The notes beneath the pieces were generated by a model, which did not search any database, was not told where the DNA came from, and saw nothing but the letters and a program-made list of their open reading frames with translations. A program made the position numbers and the translations under genes. This document shows positions 53,681 through 63,597 of a stretch of DNA of 64,000 bases, piece by piece; the first letter of the stretch is position 1, and every line of letters starts with the position of its first letter. Location: contig JAUMIR010000003.1 in the NCBI GenBank assembly GCA_030847615.1, forward strand, positions 334,309,756 through 334,373,755, written 5' to 3'. This DNA is from Gambelia wislizenii (Eukaryota > Chordata > Lepidosauria > Squamata > Crotaphytidae).

Positions 53681-54277
53681 ACAGGCTCATATAGTCAAAG
53701 CCAATAGCCACGTCCCAAATAGCACACAATTAGTTTCTCTTTTGATTTGTCTGCTGCATAAAACCCTCTTTTATGTTTTTAAGATGTGAATGTGGTGTTG
53801 TTATTCTGACATGCTACCAACTATCCCAGAGTTATTAATGAGTGCATTTTCAGTGTGAAGATCGTTGTGGAAGTTAAGCACATAGTTCTTCCCTAGAGGT
53901 ATGACCAAAGAAACCCACACTGTCCCTATATAGCATATGATTCTCCAGGTGAGCACCATATGCTCAGCTTCCACAGTTTCATTAAACAAGTACTAAACTT
54001 CAGTTAAAGTGATCTCATCTCTTGCTGTTTCCTATAAGGTTGACAGAGCATCCATCTGTACTCTTCCAAGGTCTGAGTTAACTCTGGGCTGGCCAGTTTT
54101 TTCTTTATTTGTACACTGTATTTTAAGCTGCCCTTCCTCTTAGGTGCTCAGAACCTCTTAGGTGCTTAGCTGATCTCTCAATCAGTGGTATTCCAGCTTT
54201 GGGTTTCTAAAATTCAAGGATTTGGGCAGGACAAGGAATGACTTCTGGGACAGGCAAAGGTATGTGGAACCCTGGCT

Positions 54278-55135
54278 TGTAACCTGCCTTGACAAGCCCC
54301 CACCTTTAAATAACTCATCAATTGGCTAAATTTCACATTTTGCCTTACTATTGCCATGCCACATAGTTAAAAGTAGACCGGTGACCTCCCAAACAAGACA
54401 AGGTTTGCTCAGAAAACCTAAGGCAGTAGCCAGCTCAAATTTCTCAAGGACACACTCAGGTGAGAATTACGTGAAAACCTCTGGAATAGATAAATTAGGG
54501 AGATAATAGACTAATTCTTTGCTTGCAAAACTGGTTCTTTCTCTCCCTTCTCCCTAAAACAATAGAAGTTTGCCTGAGACCACTCAAGTTCAATGTTTAA
54601 ACCATTAGCAATCATCAACACATCTGGAGAATCCATTGTCTAACCTTGGGAAACTCTGACAGACATTGTATTCTACTCAAACTCACCCTTTCAGGGGAAT
54701 ATAAATATGCCCAGACAAATACAGCCAGTGTGCTCAGTTTCCCAGAGGCCATCACTCTGTTGGTTTCTGGGTCATCCGGTGCATCCAGCTGTACTCTTCT
54801 CTGCACAAATCTCTGCTCTTCAAGACAGGTGTAGTATAACCCATCATCCCAAATTCTGTTCCTCTATCCAGATACGTCCTACTTTTTCTGCTAGCCTTGT
54901 GTGGTTGCTTGAAGCCTGAGTGCACCCATGTGTGTGTTCCTCTGATTGTTTTTCAATAAAAAATTTTTTAGTCTATCCCTGGCTGTGACTCTTTATTTTG
55001 AGTACCGGTATACATAGGTCAAAAGTTCCCACCATTACCCAGCCTCTTGCTGCCATTTTGAGCTAATTAAAATCCCCCATATTAGGATTCAGACACCAGT
55101 GGGATCCCCACAGACCCCATACAGTTCAGGTAACA
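54278..55135 (+). mobile_element. LTR, same family, copy 5
   Basis: 858 bp from TGTAACCTGCC to GTTCAGGTAACA. TATA-like GGAATATAAATATGCCC lies near 54697, TTTTCAATAAAAAATT near 54952, and the U5 stretch TACCGGTATACATAGGTCAA follows. Copies 4 and 5 have the same orientation 1.1 kb apart, but the sequence between them has no gag, pol or env motif, primer-binding site or polypurine tract, so I read them as two solo LTRs. Confidence 0.78.
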
Positions 55136-55378
55136 AGCTAGCCCAAAACATTTTTCTGTGGAGCATCAAATGGCACTCCTCCCCCTTCCCTACATGATAG
55201 TCAGGGCCAGCCCAAGATATTTTGCTGTCTGAGGTGCAGCAGCAAATGGTTCCCCTTCTCCCAGCGCATCCAAGTCAAGACACATAGTATCAGACATGTC
55301 AATTTTGACACATAAGACAGACAGTCCTTCAAACACTTCTGTCTATCCCTAGTAGTAAAAAGTACAGTAAGAAACTGA

Positions 55379-55944
55379 GGACTTTATCAAACCAGTCAAA
55401 TACAGCATCATAAGGATGCCTAATGATCATGAAAGGACGTGAGTACCAGACGACATTGCCCTTTCGCAATCATTTAAAGAAAAAAGCCCCATACTTTTTA
55501 TTGAGGGCCCAAGATGTCAATTAACCTGCTGTAGTGATTTTCTGCTGGCATTGCCAGTGTTTGAATCCGTGCCCCATTGTACTTATGTGAATGCAGCATC
55601 AATGGGCAAACACTTCCAGGTGCGATCAGGACAGTCAGGTAGGGGATGCTCTTTTTATGCCCTCCCCTCCAGTTTACTTGGGACATTAAAAGTGTGTTTT
55701 GGTGCTTTCCTGAACTTTTTGTGTCTTTATTTCTTAATTTCCCACATGAGTGTCTTCTTGCAAGATTAGGTGAGATTGAAACCAAGAAGTGAATAGAGCT
55801 CCGTTCACTCTCCGTTAGTGCCTGGGCTGCGTCTTTAACATGAGCAAGGTGAGGTCTGATAGAGGGAGTTCTATTGCCGGCATAAAAACACCACAATTTA
55901 TGCCAGCAAAATAACTTTTATGGGATGGTGGTCTGATAAAGTCC
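55379..55944. mobile_element. Non-autonomous DNA transposon, family B copy 4
   Basis: GGACTTTATCAAACCAG at the left and TGGTCTGATAAAGTCC at the right. Flanks are TGA and TGC (decayed 3-bp duplication). The interior order is as in copy 3: CAAATACAGCATCATAAGGA ... TTTTATTGAGGGCCCAAGAT ... ACACCACAATTTATGCCAGC. Confidence 0.8.
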
Positions 55945-56382
55945 TGCTTCCTTTTCATTGCACCCCAAGTTTGCAGCCTGAGGCTGCAGCCTCACTATGC
56001 CTAATGGCAGGGCCATTGTGATTGAACTGAAGATATGGGCCATCCGCAGATGAGTAAATCTAACTGTTTTGTATTCATGATTGCAATTTAGGATTGTGAC
56101 ACTATTGCCACAACCATTACACACACATACCCATCTACTTTACCAGGCATCAGCTTCAAGGGGAGAAGGATATCCATATAGCCAGCGACTAGAAAATGAG
56201 TGAATGACATTTGTTCTAGGTTTTGTAGCGGGAGGGGTTGGGCCATGAGAGGTTACTCAGTTAAGTATATTTAACTACATAGTTGATACAAGATTCTGCT
56301 CTGTGTTTCTAACTTTTAGTTTGAACATTTCTCAAAAGAATTCACATAAGAGCTCCAATGCACAAGCTTTGTAGACGTGCAT

Positions 56383-56418
56383 GCACACACACACATGAAC
56401 ACACACACATACACACAG
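56383..56418. repeat. (CA)n microsatellite
   Basis: Interrupted CA repeats (CACACACACATGAACACACA). Confidence 0.9.
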
Positions 56419-56638
56419 AGAGAAAGAGGCAACTGGCCAGGATAGAAAAAAAGATACCAGCTAGATCAATTTCCTTAAAAAAAAAAAAAATCCTGGCCAG
56501 TTGGCAATTCTATTAATCCAGAAAGCTTATAGGATGAAAACTGCTTTGCTTCAGCAGTTCAATTGTATTGTGTACCTTCAGTCTGTTCTCTGAATGTTGG
56601 GTAAAACATGTGCACTGAGTGAAACCAATAACTTAGAT

Positions 56639-56938
56639 CAAGGATTCCTAACATGGGTTCCATGAAATAGGTGCAAAAATGATTTCCCCTCTTCAATTTC
56701 CTTCCTGTTACTTTAATTTTTTCCTGTCACAGTGAATATCAAGTTAAAAATGTAGCATTTTTCATGGTATCCCCCCTCCCATTCCAGATCATGGTATGTG
56801 AAGGAAACCAGTTTCCAATGCAATAAAAACTATGTAAAAATTGGCGTCCATATATTTATGCACATTTTTCTGGAGAGGGGGTCCGTAGCTTTCATCAGAT
56901 TCTCAAAGGTGCCCATGACCACAAAAAGGTTAAGAGCT
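56639..56938. mobile_element. hAT-type MITE, different family
   Basis: Left end CAAGGATTCCTAACATGGG, right end CCACAAAAAGGTTAAGAGCT, with GGGTCCGTAGCTTTCATCAG and AGATTCTCAAAGG before it. This is the common hAT (Charlie-like) end wording. Target duplication is not clear. Confidence 0.55.
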
Positions 56939-57478
56939 ACAGATTCAGAACCCCCTGTATCTTGCCTCCCATTTTGTGTTCCGCTTTATTTATTATCTGC
57001 AACATCAAAAAAAAAACTGGGGTGCATCTGCAGCAACTCCAGCTCTTTCTTTTGGCATTGGGGCTTCCTCTGCAGGATGGGAACTTTTGCACGTATGCAA
57101 TTTTTGTGCAGGTATGAGTGGGAGACAGCAGGGGAAAAGCTTTTAGAGGGAGCAATCACCCTAGTGTACAATGAGCCATGGAAACTATTTCAAAGCAACA
57201 AAAGAGGACTCAAAATCTTAAAAATTATGTAACCAACTCTTCAAAATTCTGTTCCCTGCCTTAACCTTGTAATTATATCCATGTCAGTAGCTGAAAGACT
57301 CAAAAGACGAAAGCATTGAAAAGAAAAAAGCCAAAAGCAAATGTCCGTGGTTTCGTAACTATTTTTCTCCTAATGGTATCATAAGAAACTAGTCTGTCAA
57401 GTAGACTGCCTCTGCCTATTAACACTTTATCTGCTTCTTTGTAACATTGTTTGTATTTTTGATCATCTTCTCCCCCCA

Positions 57479-57510
<32 letters not shown>

Positions 57511-57860
57511 CAACAATAGCCACAAGCAGTTCAAAAGACTAAAAATAAACCATTTAACTTGGGCAGGCTTCAATTGCCCATTTCCCACCATGAAAACATA
57601 CACAGACTTTGATAAGCATTGAACTCCCCATGGCAGGTACTTTAAAATAAAAGGCAGGGTTGCAGTTTAATAATTGTTCATCCAAATAAGCTTTCTCCAA
57701 TTTTGGGCCCTCCCACCATCTACTGATCATGCTGGCTAGAGATGACGAAAGCTATAGTGTAACATGTTTTGAGAGTGCCGGGTTGAGAAAGGCTGATCCA
57801 AACCCTGCATGTGACCTAATATTTATTTTCAGGAAAGACAATATTAGAGCAAGTACAGAC
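56939..57860. other. No gene seen
   Basis: Contains a (CA)n run at 57479-57508. At about 57700-57795 there may be a decayed fragment of the foldback family at 31370. No coding frame is supported. Confidence 0.4.
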
Positions 57861-57863
57861 TAG

Positions 57864-59484
57864 GGACATTATCAGATGTGGCAAAACTTGTGGGATTACC
57901 ATGTCATGCTGCATCATCAGCAAAGAGCAGCTCACGGACTAGATAGTTCCTTGTTGCCCACACAGAAGAAGCTCTGCAGCGCCTAACATCCTGCTTCGCA
58001 ACAGCTGCAGAGCTGTTTGGGCTGGAAGTCAACCTGAAGAAAACGGAAGTTCTTTACCAGCCTGCACCACAGGATGAACACCACCATCACCACATTGCCG
58101 TCGGCAAATCTGTGCTCAAGTCCGTTCAGCACTTCACCTACCTGGGAGGCATCATCTCCTCAGATGCCAAGATTGACAAAGAGATCAATCACAGATTAGC
58201 AAAGGCATTTAGCGCATTTGGAAGACTTCACAAAAGAGTCTGGAGTAATAAACACCTGAGGCAAAGCACAAAAATCAGTGTGTATAGAGCCATTGTACTG
58301 TCTATTCTCCTTTATGGGTCTGAAATATGGGTCACCTATCGCCACTACCTACGACTTCTCAAATGCTTTCATCAGCACTGTATATGCACAATCCTAAATA
58401 TACACTGGAGTGACTATGTGATGAATGCTGCTGTCCTTGAGCAAGCAGGAATCACCAGCACTGAGGCCATGATATTGAGAACATAGCTGAGCTGGGCAGG
58501 GCACGTTTCTAGGATGGAGGACCACTGCCTCCCAAAAATACTACTCTATGGTGAACTCGCCACGGATCAGTGTAAGAGGGGCGCTCCAAATAAGCGATAC
58601 AAGGACTCCCTGAAACAACATCTCAGGCTCGGCCAAATTGATCACCAACAATGGTCCACCCCGGCCTCACATAGGGAGGCATGGAGATGCACTATCCACA
58701 ATGCTGCAGCCTTATTTGAGAACTCACACCGAACAAGTCTTGAAGAGAAACGACAACGCAGAAAAAAAATCACAACCTGGAAACATCACCCAAGGAGAAC
58801 TTCTGCTGTGCTTTCTGCAACTGGACTTGTTTATCTTGGATTGGCCTTTTTAGTCATCAGTGCGCTTGCAGAAAGAGCAGGATGAGTCCTTCCTGAATCT
58901 TCATTTGCGAAGAAAAGCCAGAGAGACAATGTCATGCTAGTGTGAACAGGACCCACTATTGCATATTGTCCTTGCATAGTTACTCCATGCTCCGGCCACA
59001 AAAAGGGCATCATTTGTAATTCATGGGGCAAGCCATTTTTCATGCTATTGAAGGCATGTGAAACCATGTCCCCTTGTAATTGTGAGATTACAGTGTGAAT
59101 GGGCAGTTCTCAGTGAGAAAACCTGCAGGTGAGAATGCGAAAACAAAGCACAGGACACTCTTTTTATGAACTGTCCTGTTTAGTTTCAACATTTTGAGGT
59201 TTGTTTCAGTGTTTGTGTGTTCATTTACTTTGTTAACAAAGTTGTTTTTGGAGTGTTAAGTGTGCTCATGTCTTCTCGTGAGAACAGCCAAAATCTCACC
59301 TATGCTAAATTGCAGAAGTAAACTCCCATTATTAAAGCGCTAGTAGTTATCATGTGATAATTCCATGGAGGTTCTTTCATGTGATTACAGTGACGGGTGA
59401 TAATAAGTGTTGTAATGTCATGATGTTTACGCTATCTTCATTCGTGGAATTACAGCATTTTTAGACACTTGTCTGATAATGTCC
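57864..59484. mobile_element. Family A DNA transposon copy 3 carrying a LINE gene fragment
   Basis: Left end GGACATTATCAGATGTGG, right end CTTGTCTGATAATGTCC, flanked by TAG (57861-57863, 59485-59487). The right 500 bp match family A in reverse (TGTAATTGTGAGATTACAGT, CACTCTTTTTATGAACTGTC, ATGTCTTCTCGTGAGAACAG). The left part, about 57920-58930, is instead a piece of a LINE reverse-transcriptase gene. Either a LINE inserted into a family A element, replacing its middle, or the transposon has captured it. The presence of both ends and a matching duplication shows that the composite has a transposon frame. Confidence 0.75.
57930..58930 (+). pseudogene. LINE reverse-transcriptase C-terminal fragment, broken
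   Basis: Reads in frame around 57960-58480 with LFGLEVNLKKTEVLYQPAPQ, FTYLGGIISSDAKIDKEINH, then SILLYGSEIWVTYRHYLRLL, followed by a stop at 58484-58486. The same frame type resumes with SWAGHVSRMEDHCLPKILLY. It ends in a zinc-finger-like FCCAFCNWTCLSWIGLFSHQ (Cys-X2-Cys ... His) in yet another frame at about 58803-58875. This order (RT thumb, LLYGSE block, GHV-RM block, terminal C2H2-like finger) belongs to a widespread group of animal LINEs. I do not assign the clade. The YxDD catalytic core lies upstream and is missing, so only the C-terminal third remains. Confidence 0.8.
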
Positions 59485-59539
59485 TAGGGCTCCAGGAGAA
59501 CAGGATTTGAATTCTTGCTTGACAAGAGAAAGAAACCGA

Positions 59540-60076
59540 TTGAGGGCTCATCTATGCCAGCCGGGATACACTGGCTCCCCGCCAGCATATCCTGGCTGTG
59601 GAAGTGGCCCGTTCTTCCCCCATTATGTGGAGAAAACAGATCAGAGTCCACCCAGGAATGCCAGCCAGTTGCTACAGCCACCACCATTTTCCTTGCTCTG
59701 CTGGGTTCAGGTAGCTGGTAGCACCATGTGACAACCCATCTGCATGTGACCAGCCTTGGTCACATGCTGCAGGCCTGCTGCCTGGACCTGGAAAAGTAAG
59801 GGCCACTGGCAACAGTAGCAATAGCCAGCCTGCCAGGATGGGCTCCCACAAACATGTGGGTCCCGGTCTGTCCCATCCCAGCAGAAATGGAATAAACCGG
59901 TTAGTATTTTAAAATGCAGCAAAGGACCCTATTGCTTCCCCCCGTCTCAGCCCTGTATCTGCCCTGGGGGTGGTGAGGAATACCCAGTGGCAGAACAGGG
60001 CAAATGCCCTGCATTGTTTGGACTGCAGGGCTCTGAGATGGGGGCAAGCTGGGGTATTTGGGCGGTATAAACAAGC
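59540..60076. mobile_element. Repeat family E copy 2
   Basis: Left end AGGGCTCATCTATGCCAGCC, right end the complement of AGAGCTTGTTTATACCGCCC, forming a weak inverted pair of the GGGCTTGTCTACACC type. The interior matches 35985-36480. No coding frame. The flanking duplication is not clear. Confidence 0.55.
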
Positions 60077-60212
60077 TCTGAGTGATCTTGGGCAAATCAC
60101 ATTCCTTTAGCCCAAGAGGGAAGCAGCAGCAAACTTGTCAAGTATAAATCTTGCCAAGAAATCCTTAGGATAGGGATGTCAGAAGTTGGAGCTGATTTGA
60201 AGGCACAAGAAA
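60077..60212 (+). mobile_element. SINE fragment (body and tail)
   Basis: GATCTTGGGCAAATCACATT, AAATCTTGCCAAGAAATCC and GTTGGAGCTGATTTGAAGGC are body and tail blocks of the tRNA-headed SINE. The head is missing. Confidence 0.65.
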
Positions 60213-61017
60213 AGGCAAAATCTTCATCTACTTTTTAGGTGCCTTTTGCATTACAGTACTTAACTGCTGTATTTATGATGATGGTATCCCCACCACCTAT
60301 CAGCATTTTGAGCATTCTACAGATACCAATTACAAATGGAAAGGGTGGGGGGAGCTCATAACAAAAACAGTGGTGCATTTGTGATGGTGAGGAATAAGCT
60401 TTGATGACTGTAAATCCCTGTTCGGAAAACTGAAAAGAAATGTAGAGAAAACATGTGGCTTTTTTTTTTTTTTTTGTCAGTGACAATGAGATGTTACATC
60501 TCTATTTGTCTGGATATCTTCTTCTCATGCTAGCTGATTGTATAAGGCAGCCTGTAGGCAGAATCAACAGCTTTCACTCTTTCTTCCTGCAATGTGTGGG
60601 ACTATCGACTGCTAACCCTTTGGAAGCGATAATTATTACAGTGTGACAAGACTGATAGCAAAGAGAAATTTGCAATTTATTTCGTTCCAGTTGATGTTTT
60701 TGCTCATTATTGTCTTTTGCGTTTCCTTCCTTCCTTTCACCTTCTCTTCTGCCCGAATAATACTTAATATGCTGATATTACACCAAAAATATTTTGTTGC
60801 AGTTGTCTGATTGTGCAGATAGGAGTAAAAAGGACACTCTTTTGGAACCAAGACTATCCTGATTATCTGATGTTGCCATAAAAAAAATGCATCCAATATT
60901 TAATGGCATTCAGGAGTTTTACAATCCTTATAAGTTTGTTTGAATTCAAGCATGCTAGCATTATTTTCATAAGCATACCTGAGAAGTACTTAGATCTTTG
61001 AGGACTTTTACAATGAC
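60213..61017. other. No gene seen
   Basis: A T-run lies at 60460-60476. No feature is recognised. Confidence 0.4.
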
Positions 61018-61029
61018 TTTGAAATGGGT

Positions 61030-61150
61030 GGGCATTTATGGACCTCCAGATATGGTTGGACTACATCTCCCATCATGCTTCACCATTAGCCTTGCTGGTT
61101 TGGTGGGATGGTTGTTTCAATCCAACAATATCTGGAAGGCCACAGGTTGG
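61030..61150. mobile_element. hAT-type MITE remnant
   Basis: GACCTCCAGATATGGTTGGA, CTACATCTCCCATCATGC, mirrored by TCCAACAATATCTGGAAGGC and CACAGGTTGG. Same family as 31370-31505. Confidence 0.65.
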
Positions 61151-61737
61151 TTCAAAAGAACAATTGCACAACCCAGTTTTCTAGAAGTTAGCTGTATTAT
61201 TCCATGGTAGCAAAGACCACAGAGTGTTGTGGTACCTTAAAAACTAACAAGTTGTAGCAAGGCAAGGTTGCCAAACACATTCCATTCACCCCAGAAGTTG
61301 GTGTTTTAAGGGTTCTCTCCATTATCTGTGTGCTCTACTTTTGCAAGAAGTGATCTGTGTGGAAACCATACACAGTTGTTTCTACAGAAAAATCAAACAA
61401 GGCTGTACTTGCTCCAGAAACAAATCTGCACAATGCAGGAGATTCCAGAAATAAAGACATTGATCTGGGTGAGGCTTGAGTGCAAGATCTGAGAACTGCA
61501 CACCCTTTGATGACCTTGTAATTAAGTACCCTTTATGCTGAGCCATTACACCACTGGAGCAATGTTCTTATCCCCCAGTAGATTAATTTATTAAGTCTTT
61601 AGAAGAATTATTTCTAAAAGATATAAATTCTGCTTTGTCAGTCTGATCCCATTTACATGGATCATAGTTTCAATTATTTCAGTGGAATGGAATGGAATGG
61701 AGTGAGGCAGAAATTACAATAGGGTTCTATATAAGAG

Positions 61738-61962
61738 ATTTCACCTAAACATTAGGAAGAACTTCCTGACAGTAAGAGTTGTTTGGCAGTGAGATGCAGT
61801 GCCTTGGAGTGTGGTGGAGTCTCCTTCTTTGGAGGTTTTTGAATAGAGGCTGGATGGCCATCTGTCAGGAATGCTTTGATTGTTTATTCCTGCATGGTAC
61901 GGGTTGGACTGGAGGCCCTTGTGGTCTCTTCCAACTCTATGATTCAATCATTCTGTGATTTT
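61738..61962 (+). mobile_element. CR1 LINE 3' end fragment
   Basis: ATTTCACCTAAACATTAGGA through GAGGCTGGATGGCCATCTGT to ACTCTATGATTCAATCATTC. It ends in the microsatellite that follows, which has grown at the octamer end. Confidence 0.9.
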
Positions 61963-62007
61963 CTTTTCTTTTCTTTTCTTTTCTTTTCTTTTCTTTTCTT
62001 TTCTTTC
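61959..62007. repeat. (TTTTC)n microsatellite
   Basis: About nine TTTTC repeats directly after the CR1 terminus. Confidence 0.95.
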
Positions 62008-62204
62008 TGGTATTTCCTATTTTATTGTCTTTCTTCTTCACCATGGAAGGCCAACACCAAAGGTGTGGTAGGGATCTCTCAAAGGTGATGGAGGTCCACC
62101 AGCTATAAAGATGCTGCCATGTTAGAGTGAAGCTGCCTGGCTACCCACTAGGACTCTCATTGGCAGTAAATGATGCTAGAAGCATTATTTTCTGCAGGGG
62201 CTGT

Positions 62205-62283
62205 TTTGTACTACAGAATTATAGGTAGTGCTACAATTCCACTTTAACTGCCATGGCAACATCCTATAGAATCCTTTGCATAC
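62205..62283. mobile_element. hAT-type MITE remnant, one arm
   Basis: CTACAATTCCACTTTAACTG, CCATGGCAACATCCTATAGA-ATCC resembles the end of the element at 25105-25300. Cut by the Penelope fragment. Confidence 0.4.
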
Positions 62284-62965
62284 TGCAGACTGCTTGCATA
62301 CTGCATTTAGTGGTCCCTATGTAAACCTGTCCACAGCTGCATGGTATGCGGTAAACTCCTGCAGCTGTGAGAGGGTCTAAACGCAGTGTGCAAACATGAA
62401 TCAAGGAACATGAGAGACACTGCAGACTGGGCCAGCCAGAAAAATCAGCAGTAGCAGAACATATTATAAACCAACCTGGACACAAAATGCTATTTAGAAA
62501 CACAGAAATTCTGGACCAGGCCAACAACTATCATGTCAGAATGCACAGAGAAGCTATTGAAATCCACAAACACCTGGACAACTTCAACAGGAAAGAAGAA
62601 ACCTTAAAAGTAAACAAAATCTTGCTGCCAGTTTTGAAAAACAATAGAATCAAAACTCAACACTTACAAAGGAATTCCACCCAGGGACAGGGGGATTTCC
62701 AGCAGCAGTTAATGGCCCATCAACCAACCGTTAGCCAAACAGACACCAACGAGCCTTGCATTTCTATACCCAGAAACTAACCTTTCAATTACACAAATTT
62801 ACATATACTCCCCAACAGGGGGTCACAGCATATATAACTCCACATATACACCTACCCAACCATTCTCTGAGGATGCCAGCCACAGATGCAGGCGAAACAT
62901 CAGAAAGAAACTATTCCAGAACACGGTCTCACAGCCAGGAAAAAAACCCAAGGAAAATCTATAAA
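62284..62965 (+). mobile_element. Penelope-like retroelement 3' end with inverted 5' part
   Basis: The plus strand from about 62404 encodes the end of a GIY-YIG endonuclease region (EHERHCRLGQPEKSAVAEH, then NQPGHKMLF and REAIEIHKHLDNFNRKEE, ending near 62630). The preceding part of the same domain, GVYRIPCSCGQVYIGTTKCS with the GIY-YIG core (GVY..VYIG), lies on the minus strand at about 62284-62375. The two parts are therefore head-to-head: the 5' segment is inverted. The 3' UTR (GGGGGTCACAGCATATATAA ... GATGCCAGCCACAGATGC) ends with CTCACAGCCAGGAAAAAA. The reverse transcriptase is missing. The element is 5' truncated and inactive. Confidence 0.85.
62846..62905 (+). ncRNA. Hammerhead-ribozyme-like core in the Penelope 3' UTR
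   Basis: CTGAGGA at 62867-62873 fits the conserved CUGANGA. TGCC (62874-62877) can pair with GGC(G) at 62891-62894 across a loop (stem II), and GAAAC follows at 62894-62898. Penelope-like elements are known to carry hammerhead ribozymes, and this is the expected place. Stem I and stem III pairing is weak by eye: ATC after GAAAC needs a GAT partner upstream that I do not see clearly. Cleavage activity is uncertain. Confidence 0.45.
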
Positions 62966-63395
62966 ACTATTTTATTGATAACTCACCAGTATTTACAATA
63001 AAGTAAATAATATATATTGTACCTTCAACTTACTACAAAGTTTACCTGGTCCCCTTAGAACCAAGAATCTGAAAATACTGAGGACTAAATAGGGAGAAAG
63101 ATCCATGTATGTTTGTTGTATAGATGGTTATAAAAAAGCTTTTGAATTTGAATAAATTGCCATTAAGAGTAGTTACTATTAACTATCAAGTTTTTATAAA
63201 GCACTTTACCTGGGAAGCAGTATCAAATGCCTGCCTGTAATAAACAAAAGAAATAGCACAGATCTTTTATTGTTTCTTTTTGTGCAAAACACATTACTTC
63301 AAAAATAAGCAAACTCATCTCATTAGAACAGCTTCCCACATTTCTGGTAAGTCAAAATCCTGGTTTGACATTTTTAAGGTGCTGGAGTTTTGTGT
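62966..63395. other. No gene seen
   Basis: AT-rich, no recognised feature. Confidence 0.4.
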
Positions 63396-63597
63396 GTGAG
63401 CCAGCGTGGTGTAATAGTTTGGTTATTGGACTAGACTGTGGAGACCAGGGTTCAAATCCCCACTTGGCTATGAAAACCCACTGGGTGACCTTGGGCAAGT
63501 CACACACTCTCAGCTTCATAAAACCCTGTGTTAGGTTCACTTTAGGGTCACCAGAAATGACTTCAAGGCACACTGCAACAACAAGTACAACAACAGT
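63396..63597 (+). mobile_element. tRNA-headed SINE (Sauria-SINE-like)
   Basis: Starts GAGCCAGCGTGGTGTAATAG (A box-like TGGTGTAATAGTTTGG) and carries the B box GGGTTCAAATCCC. It continues AACCCACTGGGTGACCTTGG and GGGCAAGTCACACACTCTCA. The body lacks the middle block (GCAATGGCAAAC) seen at 37203-37440. It ends TCACTTTAGGGTCACCAGAA, GACTTCAAGGCACACTGCAA and CAACAAC. The best-preserved polymerase III promoter among the SINEs here. Confidence 0.82.

Noticed and set aside
51991..55135. Two same-orientation LTRs read as one provirus
   Set aside because: The 1.1 kb between them has no gag, pol or env motif, primer-binding site or polypurine tract, and contains a separate 5S SINE.
63396..63470. A tRNA gene (A and B boxes visible)
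   Set aside because: No cloverleaf with an anticodon arm can be drawn, and the sequence continues into a SINE body.
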